DNA from: Thereva unica
Taxonomy: Eukaryota > Arthropoda > Insecta > Diptera > Therevidae
Reading direction: 5' to 3'
DNA: 64,000 nt
Assembly: GCA_949987705.1 (NCBI GenBank)
Contig: OX465286.1
Coordinates: 12,009,092 to 12,073,091 of the forward strand
The notes beneath the pieces are model-generated. The model had not been told where the DNA came from, ran no database searches, and saw only the letters and a list, made by a program, of their open reading frames with translations. Position numbers and translations under genes: made by a program. Positions 35,101-49,065 of this stretch are shown in pieces (positions within the stretch are counted from its first letter, which is position 1; every line of letters starts with the position of its first letter).

Positions 35101-38100
35101 TTCTGGACCAAATCAAGTGCGCTGAACTCGGGGGAGCGAGCCCTTTCCAACGATACCCCATTCATTAAGATCCCAGAACTTTCGTGAAATCGACCAAAAA
35201 TATCCCAAGGGGTACCCCTTTGAAAATTTTCCGGTTTTGGGAAAATTCTGGAGTGGCCCTTTTTTGGATGGGAAATTGTTAGGGACCTCCCAGGGAGGCT
35301 GTGAATTCAATCCCACCCCGGGCTGACCAGTATTTCCCGAGATAATGGGCATTCTGCAGCCCCCCTTGGGGAAATCACAAAAGTGGGGATAACTCCCGAA
35401 CCCCTTGGAATTTCTGGACCAAATCAAGTGCGCTGAACTCGGGGAAGCGAGCCCTTTCCAACGATACCCCATTCATTAAGATCCCAGCACTTTCGTGAAA
35501 GTGTACCCCTTTGCAAAATTTCCGGTTTTGGGAAAATTCTGGAGTGGCCCTTTTTTGGATGGGAAATTGTTAGGGACCTCCCAGGGAGGCTGTGAATTCA
35601 ATCCCACCCCAGGCTGACCAGTATTTCCCGAGATAATGGGCATTCTGCAGCCCCCTTGGGGAAACCACAAAAGAGGGGATAACTCCCGAACCCCTTGGAA
35701 TTTCTGGACCAAATCAAGTGCGCTGAACTCGGGGGAGCGAGCCCTTTCCAACGATACCCCATTCATTAAGATCCCAGAACTTTCGTGAAATCGACCAAAA
35801 ATATCCCAAGGGGTACCCCTTTGAAAATTTTCCGGTTTTGGGAAAATTCTGGAGTGGCCCTTTTTTGGATGGGAAATTGTTAGGGACCTCCCAGGGAGGC
35901 TGTGAATTCAATCCCACCCCGGGCTGACCAGTATTTCCCGAGATAATGGGCATTCTGCAGCCCCCTTTGGGAAACCACAAAAGAGGGGATAACTCCCGAA
36001 CCCCTTGGAATTTCTGGACCAAATCAAGTGCGCTGAACTCGGGGGAGCGAGCCCTTTCCAACGATACCCCATTCATTAAGATCCCAGAACTTTCGTGAAA
36101 TCGACCAAAAATATCCCAAGGGGTACCCCTTTGAAAATTTGCCGGTTTTGGGAAAATTCTGGAGTGGCCCTTTTTTGGATGGGAAATTGTTAGGGACCTC
36201 CCAGGGAGGCTGTGAATTCAATCCCACCCGGGCTGACCAGTATTTCCCGAGATAATGGGCATTCTGCAGCCCCCCTTGGGGAAATCACAAAAGAGGGGAT
36301 AACTCCCGAACCCCTTGGAATTTCTGGACCAAATCAAGTGCGCTGAACTCGGGGGAGCGAGCCCTTTCCAACGATATCCTATTCATTAAGATCCCAGAAC
36401 TTTCGTGAAATCGACCAAAAATATCCCAAGGGGTACCCCTTTGAAAATTTTCCGGTTTTGGGAAAATTCTGGAGTGGCCCTTTTTTGGATGGGAAATTGT
36501 TAGGGACCTCCCAGGGAGGCTGTGAATTCAATCCCACCCCGGGCTGACCAGTATATCCCGAGATAATGGGCATTCTGCAGCCCCCTTGGGGAAACCACAA
36601 AAGAGGGGATAACTCCCGAACCCCTTGGAATTTCTGGACCAAATCAAGTGCGCTGAACTCGGGGGAGCGAGCCCTTTCCAACGATACCCCATTCATTAAG
36701 ATCCCAGAACTTTCGTGAAATCGACCAAAAATATCCCAAGGGGTACCCCTTTGAAAATTTTCCGGTTTTGGGAAAATTCTGGAGTGGCCCTTTTTTGGAT
36801 GGGAAATTGTTAGGGACCTCCCAGGGAGGCTGTGAATTCAATCCCACCCCGGGCTGACCAGTATTTCCCGAGATAATGGGCATTCTGCAGCCCCCTTTGG
36901 GAAACCACAAAAGAGGGGATAACTCCCGAACCCCTTGGAATTTCTGGACCAAATCAAGTGCGCTGAACTCGGGGGAGCGAGCCCTTTCCAACGATACCCC
37001 ATTCATTAAGATCCCAGAACTTTCGTGAAATCGACCAAAAATATCCCAAGGGGTACCCCTTTGAAAATTTTCCGGTTTTGGGAAAATTCTGGAGTGGCCC
37101 TTTTTTGGATGGGAAATTGTTAGGGACCTCCCAGGGAGGCTGTGAATTCAATCCCACCCGGGCTGACCAGTATTTCCCGAGATAATGGGCATTCTGCAGC
37201 CCCCCTTGGGGAAATCACAAAAGAGGGGATAACTCCCGAACCCCTTGGAATTTCTGGACCAAATCAAGTGCGCTGAACTCGGGGGAGCGAGCCCTTTCCA
37301 ACGATACCCCATTCATTAAGATCCCAGAACTTTCGTGAAATCGACCAAAAATATCCCAAGGGGTACCCCTTTGAAAATTTTCCGGTTTTGGGAAAATTCT
37401 GGAGTGGCCCTTTTTTGGATGGGAAATTGTTAGGGACCTCCCAGGGAGGCTGTGAATTCAATCCCACCCCGGGCTGACCAGTATTTCCCGAGATAATGGG
37501 CATTCTGCAGCCCCCCTTGGGGAAATCACAAAAGAGGGGATAACTCCCGAACTCCTTGGAATTTCTGGACCAAATCAAGTGCGCTGAACTCGGGGGAGCG
37601 AGCCCTTTCCAACGATACCCTATTCATTAAGATCCCAGAACTTTCGTGAAATCGACCAAAAATATCCCAAGGGGTACCCCTTTGAAAATTTTCCGGTTTT
37701 GGGAAAATTCTGGAGTGGCCCAATTTTGGATGGGAAATTGTTAGGGACCTCCCAGGGAGGCTGTGAATTCAATCCCACCCGGGCTGACCAGTATTTCCCG
37801 AGATAATGGGCATTCTGCAGCCCCCCTTGGGGAAATCACAAAAGAGGGGATAACTCCCGAACCCCTTGGAATTTCTGGACCAAATCAAGTGCGCTGAACT
37901 CGGGGGAGCGAGCCCTTTCCAACGATACCCCATTCATTAAGATCCCAGAACTTTCGTGAAATCGACCAAAAATATCCCAAGGGGTACCCCTTTGAAAATT
38001 TTCCGGTTTTGGGAAAATTCTGGAGTGGCCCAATTTTGGATGGGAAATTGTTAGGGACCTCCCAGGGAGGCTGTGAATTCAATCCCACCCGGGCTGACCA

Positions 38101-41100
38101 GTATTTCCCGAGATAATGGGCATTCTGCAGCCCCCCTTGGGGAAATCACAAAAGAGGGGATAACTCCCGAACCCCTTGGAATTTCTGGACCAAATCAAGT
38201 GCGCTGAACTCGGGGGAGCGAGCCCTTTCCAACGATACCCCATTCATTAAGATCCCAGAACTTTCGTGAAATCGACCAAAAATATCCCAAGGGGTACCCC
38301 TTTGAAAATTTTCCGGTTTTGGGAAAATTCTGGAGTGGCCCAATTTTGGATGGGAAATTGTTAGGGACCTCCCAGGGAGGCTGTGAATTCAATCCCACCC
38401 GGGCTGACCAGTATTTCCCGAGATAATGGGCATTCTGCAGCCCCCCTTGGGGAAATCACAAAAGAGGGGATAACTCCCGAACTCCTTGGAATTTCTGGAC
38501 CAAATCAAGTGCGCTGAACTCGGGGGAGCGAGCCCTTTCCAACGATACCCCATTCATTAAGATCCCAGAACTTTCGTGAAATCGACCAAAAATATCCCAA
38601 GGGGTACCCCTTTGAAAATTTTCCGGTTTTGGGAAAATTCTGGAGTGGCCCTTTTTTGGATGGGAAATTGTTAGGGACCTCCCAGGGAGGCTGTGAATTC
38701 AATCCCACCCCGGGCTGACCAGTATTTCCCGAGATAATGGGCATTCTGCAGCCCCCTTGGGGAAACCACAAAAGAGGGGATAACTCCCGAACCCCTTGGA
38801 ATTTCTGGACCAAATCAAGTGCGCTGAACTCGGGGGAGCGAGCCCTTTCCAACGATACCCCATTCATTAAGATCCCAGAACTTTCGTGAAATCGACCAAA
38901 AATATCCCAAGGGGTACCCCTTTGAAAATTTTCCGGTTTTGGGAAAATTCTGGAGTGGCCCTTTTTTGGATGGGAAATTGTTAGGGACCTCCCAGGGAAG
39001 CTGTGAATTCAATCCCACCCCGGGCTGACCAGTATTTCCCGAGATAATGGGCATTCTGCAGCCCCCTTGGGGAAACCACAAAAGAGGGGATAACTCCCGA
39101 ACCCCTTGGAATTTCTGGACCAAATCAAGTGCGCTGAACTCGGGGAAGCGAGCCCTTTCCAACGATACCCCATTCATCAAGATCCCAGCACTTTCGTGAA
39201 ATCGACCAAAAATATCCCAAGGGGTACCCCTTTGCAAAATTTCCGGTTTTGGAAAAATTCTGGAGTGGCCCTTTTTTGGATGGGAAATTGTTAGGGACCT
39301 CCCAGGGAGGCCGTGAATTCAATCCCACCCCGGGCTGACCAGTATTTCCCGAGATAATGGGCATCCTGCAGCCCCCCTTGGGGAAATCACAAAAGAGGGG
39401 ATAACTCCCGAACCCCTTGTTATTTCTGGACCAAATAAAGTGCGCTGAACTCGGGCGAGCGAGCCCTTTCCAACGATACCCCATTCATTAAGATCCCAGC
39501 ACTTTCGTGAAATCGACCAAAAATATCCCAAGGGAAATTTTCCGGTTTTGGAAAAATTCTGGAGTGGCCCATTTTTGGATGGGAAATTGTTAGGGACCTC
39601 CCAGGGAGGCTGTGAATTCAATCCCACCCCGGGCTGACCAGTATTTCCCGAGATAATGGGCATTCTGCAGCCCCCCTTGGGGAAATCACCAAAGAGGGGA
39701 TAACTCCCGAACCCCTTGGAATTTCTGGACCAAATCAAGTGCGCTGAACTCGGGGAAGCGAGCCCTTTCCAACGATACCCCATTCATCAAGATCCCAGCA
39801 CTTTCGTGAAATCGACCAAAAATATCCCAAGGGGTACCTTGAAAATTTTCCGGTTTTGGGAAAATTCTGGAGTGGCCCTTTTTTGGATGGGAAATTGTTA
39901 GGGACCTCCCAGGGAGGCTGTGAATTCAATCCCACCCAGGGCTGACCAGTATTTCCCGAGATAATGGGCATTCTGCAGCCCCCCTTGGGGAAATCACAAA
40001 AGAGGGGATAACTCCCGAACCCCTTGGAATTTCTGGACCAAATAAAGTGCGCTGAACTCGGGGGAGCGAGCCCTTTCCAACGATACCCCATTCATCAAGA
40101 TCCCAGCACTTTCGTGAAATCGACCAAAAATATCCCAAGGGGTACCCCTTTGCAAAATTTCCGGTTTTGGGAAAATTCTGGAGTGGCCCTTTTTTGGATG
40201 GGAAATTGTTAGGGACCTCCCAGGGAGGCTGTGAATTCAATCCCACCCAGGGCTGACCAGTATTTCCCGAGATAATGGGCATTCTGCAGCCCCCCTTGGG
40301 GAAATCACAAAAGAGGGGATAACTCCCGAACCCCTTGGAATTTCTGGACCAAATAAAGTGCGCTGAACTCGGGGGAGCGAGCCCTTTCCAACGATACCCC
40401 ATTCATCAAGATCCCAGCACTTTCGTGAAATCGACCAAAAATATCCCAAGGGGTACCCCTTTGCAAAATTTCCGGTTTTGGAAAAATTCTGGAGTGGCCC
40501 TTTTTTGGATGGGAAATTGTTAGGGACCTCCCAGGGAGGCTGTGAATTCAATCCCACCCAGGGCTGACCAGTATTTCCCGAGATAATGGGCATTCTGCAG
40601 CCCCCCTTGGGGAAATCACAAAAGAGGGGATAACTCCCGAACCCCTTGGAATTTCTGGACCAAATAAAGTGCGCTGAACTCGGGGGAGCGAGCCCTTTCC
40701 AACGATACCCCATTCATTAAGATCCCAGCACTTTCGTGAAATCGACCAAAAATATCCCAAGGGAAATTTTCCGGTTTTGGGAAAATTCTGGAGTGGCCCA
40801 TTTTTGGATGGGAAATTGTTAGGGACCTCCCAGGGAGGCTGTGAATTCAATCCCACACCGGGCTGACCAGTATTTCCCGAGATAATGGGCATTCTGCAGC
40901 CCCCCTTGGGGAAATCACAAAAGAGGGGATAACTCCCGAACCCCTTGGAATTTCTGGACCAAATCAAGTGCGCTGAACTCGGGGAAGCGAGCCCTTTCCA
41001 ACGATACCCCACTCATTAAGATCCCAGCACTTTCGTGAAATCGACCAAAAATATCCCAAGGGGTACCCCTTTGCAAAATTTCCGGTTTTGGGAAAATTCT

Positions 41101-44100
41101 GGAGTGGCCCTTTTTTGGATGGGAAATTGTTAGGGACCTCCCAGGGAGGCTGTGAATTCAATCCCACCCCGGGCTGACCAGTATTTCCCGAGATAATGGG
41201 CATTCTGCAGCCCCCTTGGGGAAATCACAAAAGAGGGGATAACTCCCGAACCCCTTGGAATTTCTGGACCAAATCAAGTGCGCTGAACTCGGGGGAGCGA
41301 GCCCTTTCCAACGATACCCCATTCATTAAGATCCCAGCACTTTCGTGAAATCGACTAAAAATATCCCAAGGGGCACCCCTTTGCAAAATTTCCGGTTTTG
41401 GGAAAATTCTGGAGTGGCCCTTTTTTGGATGGGAAATTGTTAGGGACCTCCCAGGGAGGCTGTGAATTCAATCCCACCCCGGGCTGACCAGTATTTCCCG
41501 AGATAATGGGCATTCTGCAGCCCCCCTTGGGGAAATCACAAAAAAGGGGATAACTCCCGAACCCCTTGGAATTTCTGGACCAAATCAAGTGCGCTGAACT
41601 CGGGGGAGCGAGCCCTTTCCAACGATACCCCATTCATTAAGATCCCAGCACTTTCGTGAAATCGACCAAAAATATCCCAAGGGGTACCCCTTTGCAAAAT
41701 TTCCGGTTTTGGGAAAATTCTGGAGTGGCCTTTTTTCGGATGGGAAATTGTTAGGGACCTCCCAGGGAAGCTGTGAATTCAATCCCACCCCGGGCTGACC
41801 AGTATTTCCCGAGATAATGGGCATTCTGCAGCCCCCCTTGGGGAAATCACAAAAGAGGGGATAACTCCCGAACCCCTTGGAATTTCTGGACCAAATCAAG
41901 TGCGCTGAACTCGGGGGAGCGAGCCCTTTCCAACGATACCCCATTCATTAAGATCCCAGCACTTTCGTGAAATCGACCAAAAATATCCCAAGGGGTACCC
42001 CTTTGCAAAATTTCCGGTTTTGGGAAAATTCTGGAGTGGCCTTTTTTCGGATGGGAAATTGTTAGGGACCTCCCAGGGAGGCTGTGAATTCAATCCCACC
42101 CCGGGCTGACCAGTATTTCCCGAGATAATGGGCATTCTGCAGCCCCCCTTGGGGAAATCACAAAAGAGGGGATAACTCCCGAACCCCTTGGAATTTCTGG
42201 ACCAAATCAAGTGCGCTGAACTCGGGGGAGCGAGCCCTTTCCAACGATACCCCATTCATTAAGATCCCAGCACTTTCGTGAAATCGACCAAAAATATCCC
42301 AAGGGGTACCCCTTTGCAAAATTTCCGGTTTTGGGAAAATTCTGGAGTGGCCCTTTTTTGGATGGGAAATTGTTAGGGACCTCCCAGGGAGGCTGTGAAT
42401 TCAATCCCACCCCGGGCTGACCAGTATTTCCCGAGATAATGGGCATTCTGCAGCCCCCCTTGGGGAAATCACAAAAAAGGGGATAACTCCCGAACCCCTT
42501 GGAATTTCTGGACCAAATCAAGTGCGCTGAACTCGGGGGAGCGAGCCCTTTCCAACGATACCCCATTCATTAAGATCCCAGCACTTTCGTGAAATCGACC
42601 AAAAATATCCCAAGGGGTACCCCTTTGCAAAATTTCCGGTTTTGGGAAAATTCTGGAGTGGCCTTTTTTCGGATGGGAAATTGTTAGGGACCTCCCAGGG
42701 AAGCTGTGAATTCAATCCCACCCCGGGCTGACCAGTATTTCCCGAGATAATGGGCATTCTGCAGCCCCCCTTGGGGAAATCACAAAAGAGGGGATAACTC
42801 CCGAACCCCTTGGAATTTCTGGACCAAATCAAGTGCGCTGAACTCGGGGGAGCGAGCCCTTTCCAACGATACCCCATTCATTAAGATCCCAGCACTTTCG
42901 TGAAATCGACCAAAAATATCCCAAGGGGTACCCCTTTGAAAATTTTCCGGTTTTGGGAAAATTCTGGAGTGGCCTTTTTTCGGATGGGAAATTGTTAGGG
43001 ACCTCCCAGGGAAGCTGTGAATTCAATCCCACCCCGGGCTGACCAGTATTTCCCGAGATAATGGGCATTCTGCAGCCCCCCTTGGGGAAATCACAAAAGA
43101 GGGGATAACTCCCGAACCCCTTGGAATTTCTGGACCAAATCAAGTGCGCTGAACTCGGGGGAGCGAGCCCTTTCCAACGATACCCCATTCATTAAGATCC
43201 CAGCACTTTCGTGAAATCGACCAAAAATATCCCAAGGGGTACCCCTTTGCAAAATTTCCGGTTTTGGGAAAATTCTGGAGTGGCCTTTTTTCGGATGGGA
43301 AATTGTTAGGGACCTCCCAGGGAGGCTGTGAATTCAATCCCACCCCGGGCTGACCAGTATTTCCCGAGATAATGGGCATTCTGCAGCCCCCCTTGGGGAA
43401 ATCACAAAAGTGGGGATAACTCCCGAACCCCTTGGAATTTCTGGACCAAATCAAGTGCGCTGAACTCGGGGAAGCGAGCCCTTTCCAACGATACCCCATT
43501 CATTAAGATCCCAGCACTTTCGTGAAAGTGTACCCCTTTGCAAAATTTCCGGTTTTGGGAAAATTCTGGAGTGGCCCTTTTTTGGATGGGAAATTGTTAG
43601 GGACCTCCCAGGGAGGCTGTGAATTCAATCCCACCCCAGGCTGACCAGTATTTCCCGAGATAATGGGCATTCTGCAGCCCCCTTGGGGAAACCACAAAAG
43701 AGGGGATAACTCCCGAACCCCTTGGAATTTCTGGACCAAATCAAGTGCGCTGAACTCGGGGGAGCGAGCCCTTTCCAACGATATCCTATTCATTAAGATC
43801 CCAGAACTTTCGTGAAATCGACCAAAAATATCCCAAGGGGTACCCCTTTGAAAATTTGCCGGTTTTGGGAAAATTCTGGAGTGGCCCTTTTTTGGATGGG
43901 AAATTGTTAGGGACCTCCCAGGGAGGCTGTGAATTCAATCCCACCCGGGCTGACCAGTATTTCCCGAGATAATGGGCATTCTGCAGCCCCCCTTGGGGAA
44001 ATCACAAAAGAGGGGATAACTCCCGAACCCCTTGGAATTTCTGGACCAAATCAAGTGCGCTGAACTCGGGGGAGCGAGCCCTTTCCAACGATACCCCATT

Positions 44101-47100
44101 CATTAAGATCCCAGAACTTTCGTGAAATCGACCAAAAATATCCCAAGGGGTACCCCTTTGAAAATTTTCCGGTTTTGGGAAAATTCTGGAGTGGCCCTTT
44201 TTTGGATGGGAAATTGTTAGGGACCTCCCAGGGAGGCTGTGAATTCAATCCCACCCCGGGCTGACCAGTATATCCCGAGATAATGGGCATTCTGCAGCCC
44301 CCTTGGGGAAACCACAAAAGAGGGGATAACTCCCGAACCCCTTGGAATTTCTGGACCAAATCAAGTGCGCTGAACTCGGGGGAGCGAGCCCTTTCCAACG
44401 ATACCCCATTCATTAAGATCCCAGAACTTTCGTGAAATCGACCAAAAATATCCCAAGGGGTACCCCTTTGAAAATTTTCCGGTTTTGGGAAAATTCTGGA
44501 GTGGCCCTTTTTTGGATGGGAAATTGTTAGGGACCTCCCAGGGAGGCTGTGAATTCAATCCCACCCCGGGCTGACCAGTATTTCCCGAGATAATGGGCAT
44601 TCTGCAGCCCCCTTGGGGAAACCACAAAAGAGGGGATAACTCCCGAACCCCTTGGAATTTCTGGACCAAATCAAGTGCGCTGAGCTCGGGGGAGCGAGCC
44701 CTTTCCAACGATACCCCATTCATTAAGATCCCAGAACTTTCGTGAAATCGACCAAAAATATCCCAAGGGGTACCCCTTTGAAAATTTGCCGGTTTTGGGA
44801 AAATTCTGGAGTGGCCCTTTTTTGGATGGGAAATTGTGAGGGACCTCCCAGGGAGGCTGTGAATTCAATCCCACCCGGGCTGACCAGTATTTCCCGAGAT
44901 AATGGGCATTCTGCAGCCCCCCTTGGGGAAATCACAAAAGAGGGGATAACTCCCGAACCCCTTGGAATTTCTGGACCAAATCAAGTGCGCTGAACTCGGG
45001 GGAGCGAGCCCTTTCCAACGATACCCCATTCATTAAGATCCCAGAACTTTCGTGAAATCGACCAAAAATATCCCAAGGGGTACCCCTTTGAAAATTTTCC
45101 GGTTTTGGGAAAATTCTGGAGTGGCCCTTTTTTGGATGGGAAATTGTTAGGGACCTCCCAGGGAGGCTGTGAATTCAATCCCACCCCGGGCTGACCAGTA
45201 TATCCCGAGATAATGGGCATTCTGCAGCCCCCTTGGGGAAACCACAAAAGAGGGGATAACTCCCGAACCCCTTGGAATTTCTGGACCAAATCAAGTGCGC
45301 TGAACTCGGGGGAGCGAGCCCTTTCCAACGATACCCCATTCATTAAGATCCCAGAACTTTCGTGAAATCGACCAAAAATATCCCAAGGGGTACCCCTTTG
45401 AAAATTTTCCGGTTTTGGGAAAATTCTGGAGTGGCCCTTTTTTGGATGGGAAATTGTTAGGGACCTCCCAGGGAGGCTGTGAATTCAATCCCACCCCGGG
45501 CTGACCAGTATTTCCCGAGATAATGGGCATTCTGCAGCCCCCTTGGGGAAACCACAAAAGAGGGGATAACTCCCGAACCCCTTGGAATTTCTGGACCAAA
45601 TCAAGTGCGCTGAACTCGGGGGAGCGAGCCCTTTCCAACGATACCCCATTCATTAAGATCCCAGAACTTTCGTGAAATCGACCAAAAATATCCCAAGGGG
45701 TACCCCTTTGAAAATTTTCCGGTTTTGGGAAAATTCTGGAGTGGCCCTTTTTTGGATGGGAAATTGTTAGGGACCTCCCAGGGAGGCTGTGAATTCAATC
45801 CCACCCCGGGCTGACCAGTATATCCCGAGATAATGGGCATTCTGCAGCCCCCTTGGGGAAACCACAAAAGAGGGGATAACTCCCGAACCCCTTGGAATTT
45901 CTGGACCAAATCAAGTGCGCTGAACTCGGGGGAGCGAGCCCTTTCCAACGATACCCCATTCATTAAGATCCCAGAACTTTCGTGAAATCGACCAAAAATA
46001 TCCCAAGGGGTACCCCTTTGAAAATTTTCCGGTTTTGGGAAAATTCTGGAGTGGCCCTTTTTTGGATGGGAAATTGTTAGGGACCTCCCAGGGAGGCTGT
46101 GAATTCAATCCCACCCCGGGCTGACCAGTATTTCCCGAGATAATGGGCATTCTGCAGCCCCCCTTGGGGAAATCACAAAAGAGGGGATAACTCCCGAACT
46201 CCTTGGAATTTCTGGACCAAATCAAGTGCGCTGAACTCGGGGGAGCGAGCCCTTTCCAACGATACCCTATTCATTAAGATCCCAGAACTTTCGTGAAATC
46301 GACCAAAAATATCCCAAGGGGTACCCCTTTGAAAATTTTCCGGTTTTGGGAAAATTCTGGAGTGGCCCAATTTTGGATGGGAAATTGTTAGGGACCTCCC
46401 AGGGAGGCTGTGAATTCAATCCCACCCCGGGCTGACCAGTATTTCCCGAGATAATGGGCATTCTGCAGCCCCCCTTGGGGAAATCACAAAAGAGGGGATA
46501 ACTCCCGAACTCCTTGGAATTTCTGGACCAAATCAAGTGCGCTGAACTCGGGGGAGCGAGCCCTTTCCAACGATACCCCATTCATTAAGATCCCAGAACT
46601 TTCGTGAAATCGACCAAAAATATCCCAAGGGGTACCCCTTTGAAAATTTTCCGGTTTTGGGAAAATTCTGGAGTGGCCCTTTTTTGGATGGGAAATTGTT
46701 AGGGACCTCCCAGGGAGGCTGTGAATTCAATCCCACCCGGGCTGACCAGTATTTCCCGAGATAATGGGCATTCTGCAGCCCCCCTTGGGGAAATCACAAA
46801 AGAGGGGATAACTCCCGAACCCCTTGGAATATCTGGACCAAATCAAGTGCGCTGAACTCGGGGGAGCGAGCCCTTTCCAACGATACCCCATTCATTAAGA
46901 TCCCAGAACTTTCGTGAAATCGACCAAAAATATCCCAAGGGGTACCCCTTTGAAAATTTTCCGGTTTTGGGAAAATTCTGGAGTGGCCCTTTTTTGGATG
47001 GGAAATTGTTAGGGACCTCCCAGGGAGGCTGTGAATTCAATCCCACCCCGGGCTGACCAGTATTTCCCGAGATAATGGGCATTCTGCAGCCCCCCTTGGG

Positions 47101-48700
47101 GAAATCACAAAAGAGGGGATAACTCCCGAACTCCTTGGAATTTCTGGACCAAATCAAGTGCGCTGAACTCGGGGGAGCGAGCCCTTTCCAACGATACCCT
47201 ATTCATTAAGATCCCAGAACTTTCGTGAAATCGACCAAAAATATCCCAAGGGGTACCCCTTTGAAAATTTTCCGGTTTTGGGAAAATTCTGGAGTGGCCC
47301 AATTTTGGATGGGAAATTGTTAGGGACCTCCCAGGGAGGCTGTGAATTCAATCCCACCCGGGCTGACCAGTATTTCCCGAGATAATGGGCATTCTGCAGC
47401 CCCCCTTGGGGAAATCACAAAAGAGGGGATAACTCCCGAACCCCTTGGAATTTCTGGACCAAATCAAGTGCGCTGAACTCGGGGGAGCGAGCCCTTTCCA
47501 ACGATACCCCATTCATTAAGATCCCAGAACTTTCGTGAAATCGACCAAAAATATCCCAAGGGGTACCCCTTTGAAAATTTTCCGGTTTTGGGAAAATTCT
47601 GGAGTGGCCCTTTTTTGGATGGGAAATTGTTAGGGACCTCCCAGGGAGGCTGTGAATTCAATCCCACCCCGGGCTGACCAGTATATCCCGAGATAATGGG
47701 CATTCTGCAGCCCCCTTGGGGAAACCACAAAAGAGGGGATAACTCCCGAACCCCTTGGAATTTCTGGACCAAATCAAGTGCGCTGAACTCGGGGGAGCGA
47801 GCCCTTTCCAACGATACCCCATTCATTAAGATCCCAGAACTTTCGTGAAATCGACCAAAAATATCCCAAGGGGTACCCCTTTGAAAATTTTCCGGTTTTG
47901 GGAAAATTCTGGAGTGGCCCTTTTTTGGATGGGAAATTGTTAGGGACCTCCCAGGGAAGCTGTGAATTCAATCCCACCCCGGGCTGACCAGTATTTCCCG
48001 AGATAATGGGCATTCTGCAGCCCCCTTGGGGAAACCACAAAAGAGGGGATAACTCCCGAACCCCTTGGAATTTCTGGACCAAATCAAGTGCGCTGAACTC
48101 GGGGGAGCGAGCCCTTTCCAACGATACCCCATTCATTAAGATCCCAGAACTTTCGTGAAATCGACCAAAAATATCCCAAGGGGTACCCCTTTGAAAATTT
48201 TCCGGTTTTGGGAAAATTCTGGAGTGGCCCTTTTTTGGATGGGAAATTGTTAGGGACCTCCCAGGGAGGCTGTGAATTCAATCCCACCCGGGCTGACCAG
48301 TATTTCCCGAGATAATGGGCATTCTGCAGCCCCCCTTGGGGAAATCACAAAAGAGGGGATAACTCCCGAACCCCTTGGAATTTCTGGACCAAATCAAGTG
48401 CGCTGAACTCGGGGGAGCGAGCCCTTTCCAACGATACCCCATTCATTAAGATCCCAGAACTTTCGTGAAATCGACCAAAAATATCCCAAGGGGTACCCCT
48501 TTGAAAATTTTCCGGTTTTGGGAAAATTCTGGAGTGGCCCTTTTTTGGATGGGAAATTGTTAGGGACCTCCCAGGGAGGCTGTGAATTCAATCCCACCCC
48601 GGGCTGACCAGTATTTCCCGAGATAATGGGCATTCTGCAGCCCCCCTTGGGGAAATCACAAAAGAGGGGATAACTCCCGAACCCCTTGGAATTTCTGGAC
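29200..48700. repeat. Large tandem duplication of ~8-9.9 kb within the satellite
   Basis: Private variants recur in the same order: GGGCGAGCGA at 29571 and 39453 (9,882 apart), CTCATTAAGA at 31121 and 41012 (9,891), CGACTAAAAA at 31461 and 41352 (9,891), and the deletion join TTTCGTGAAAGTGTACC at 35491 and 43518 (8,027). The fall from 9,891 to 8,027 equals six 311-bp monomers, so the second copy lost six monomers or the first gained them. The boundaries given are approximate. Confidence 0.8.
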
Positions 48701-49059
48701 CAAATCAAGTGCGCTGAACTCGGGGGAGCGAGCCCTTTCCAACGATACCCTATTCATTAAGATCCCAGAACTTTCGTGAAATCGACCAAAAATATCCCAA
48801 GGGGTACCCCTTTGAAAATTTTCCGGTTTTGGGAAAATTCTGGAGTGGCCCTTTTTTGGATGGGAAATTGTTAGGGACCTCCCAGGGAGTCTGTGAATTC
48901 AATCCCACCCCGGGCTGACCAGTATTTCCCGAGATAATGGGCATCCTGCAGCCCCCCTTGGGGAAATCACAAAAGAGGGGATAACTCCCGAACCCCTTGT
49001 TATTTCTGGACCAAATAAAGTGCGCTGAACTCGGGGGAGCGAGCCCTTTCCAACGATAC

Positions 49060-49065
49060 CCCATT
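49060..49065. repeat. Polinton target-site duplication, left copy (CCCATT)
   Basis: CCCATT at 49060-49065 and at 61186-61191 flank the element. The uninterrupted satellite reads CCCATTCATTAAG, so removing the element and one copy restores a normal monomer. Six-base duplications are characteristic of Polinton integration. Confidence 0.95.

Larger units (their letters stand above)
8461..49065. repeat. Satellite array, ~311-bp monomer, about 130 copies
   Basis: Head-to-tail monomers of 311 or 312 bp begin, for example, at GAATTC 8467, GAATTA 8778, GAATTC 9090, GAATTA 9401 and GAATTC 9713. Each monomer holds several short dyads: AAGGGGTACCCCTT (8682-8695 in the first copy), CCTCCCAGGGAGG, CCCGGG, and AATTTTCC with GGAAAATT 7 bp apart. 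Length variants include a 12-bp deletion beside the GGTACC palindrome (299-bp monomers, abundant from ~18 to 31 kb) and a 10-bp deletion in the AAAATTCTGG box (e.g. near 11830, 12130 and 12740). Monomers are nearly identical over long runs, so homogenisation is ongoing. Long open frames recur on the minus strand only because the monomer is stop-poor; I see no coding function. Likely constitutive heterochromatin. Confidence 0.97.

Noticed and set aside
17365..40523. Plus-strand 62-codon open frames within the satellite
   Set aside because: Same reason: they are a product of the stop-poor repeat sequence.
8461..49065. CRISPR array
   Set aside because: Repeats are ~311 bp, directly adjacent, without unique spacers, in a eukaryotic genome.
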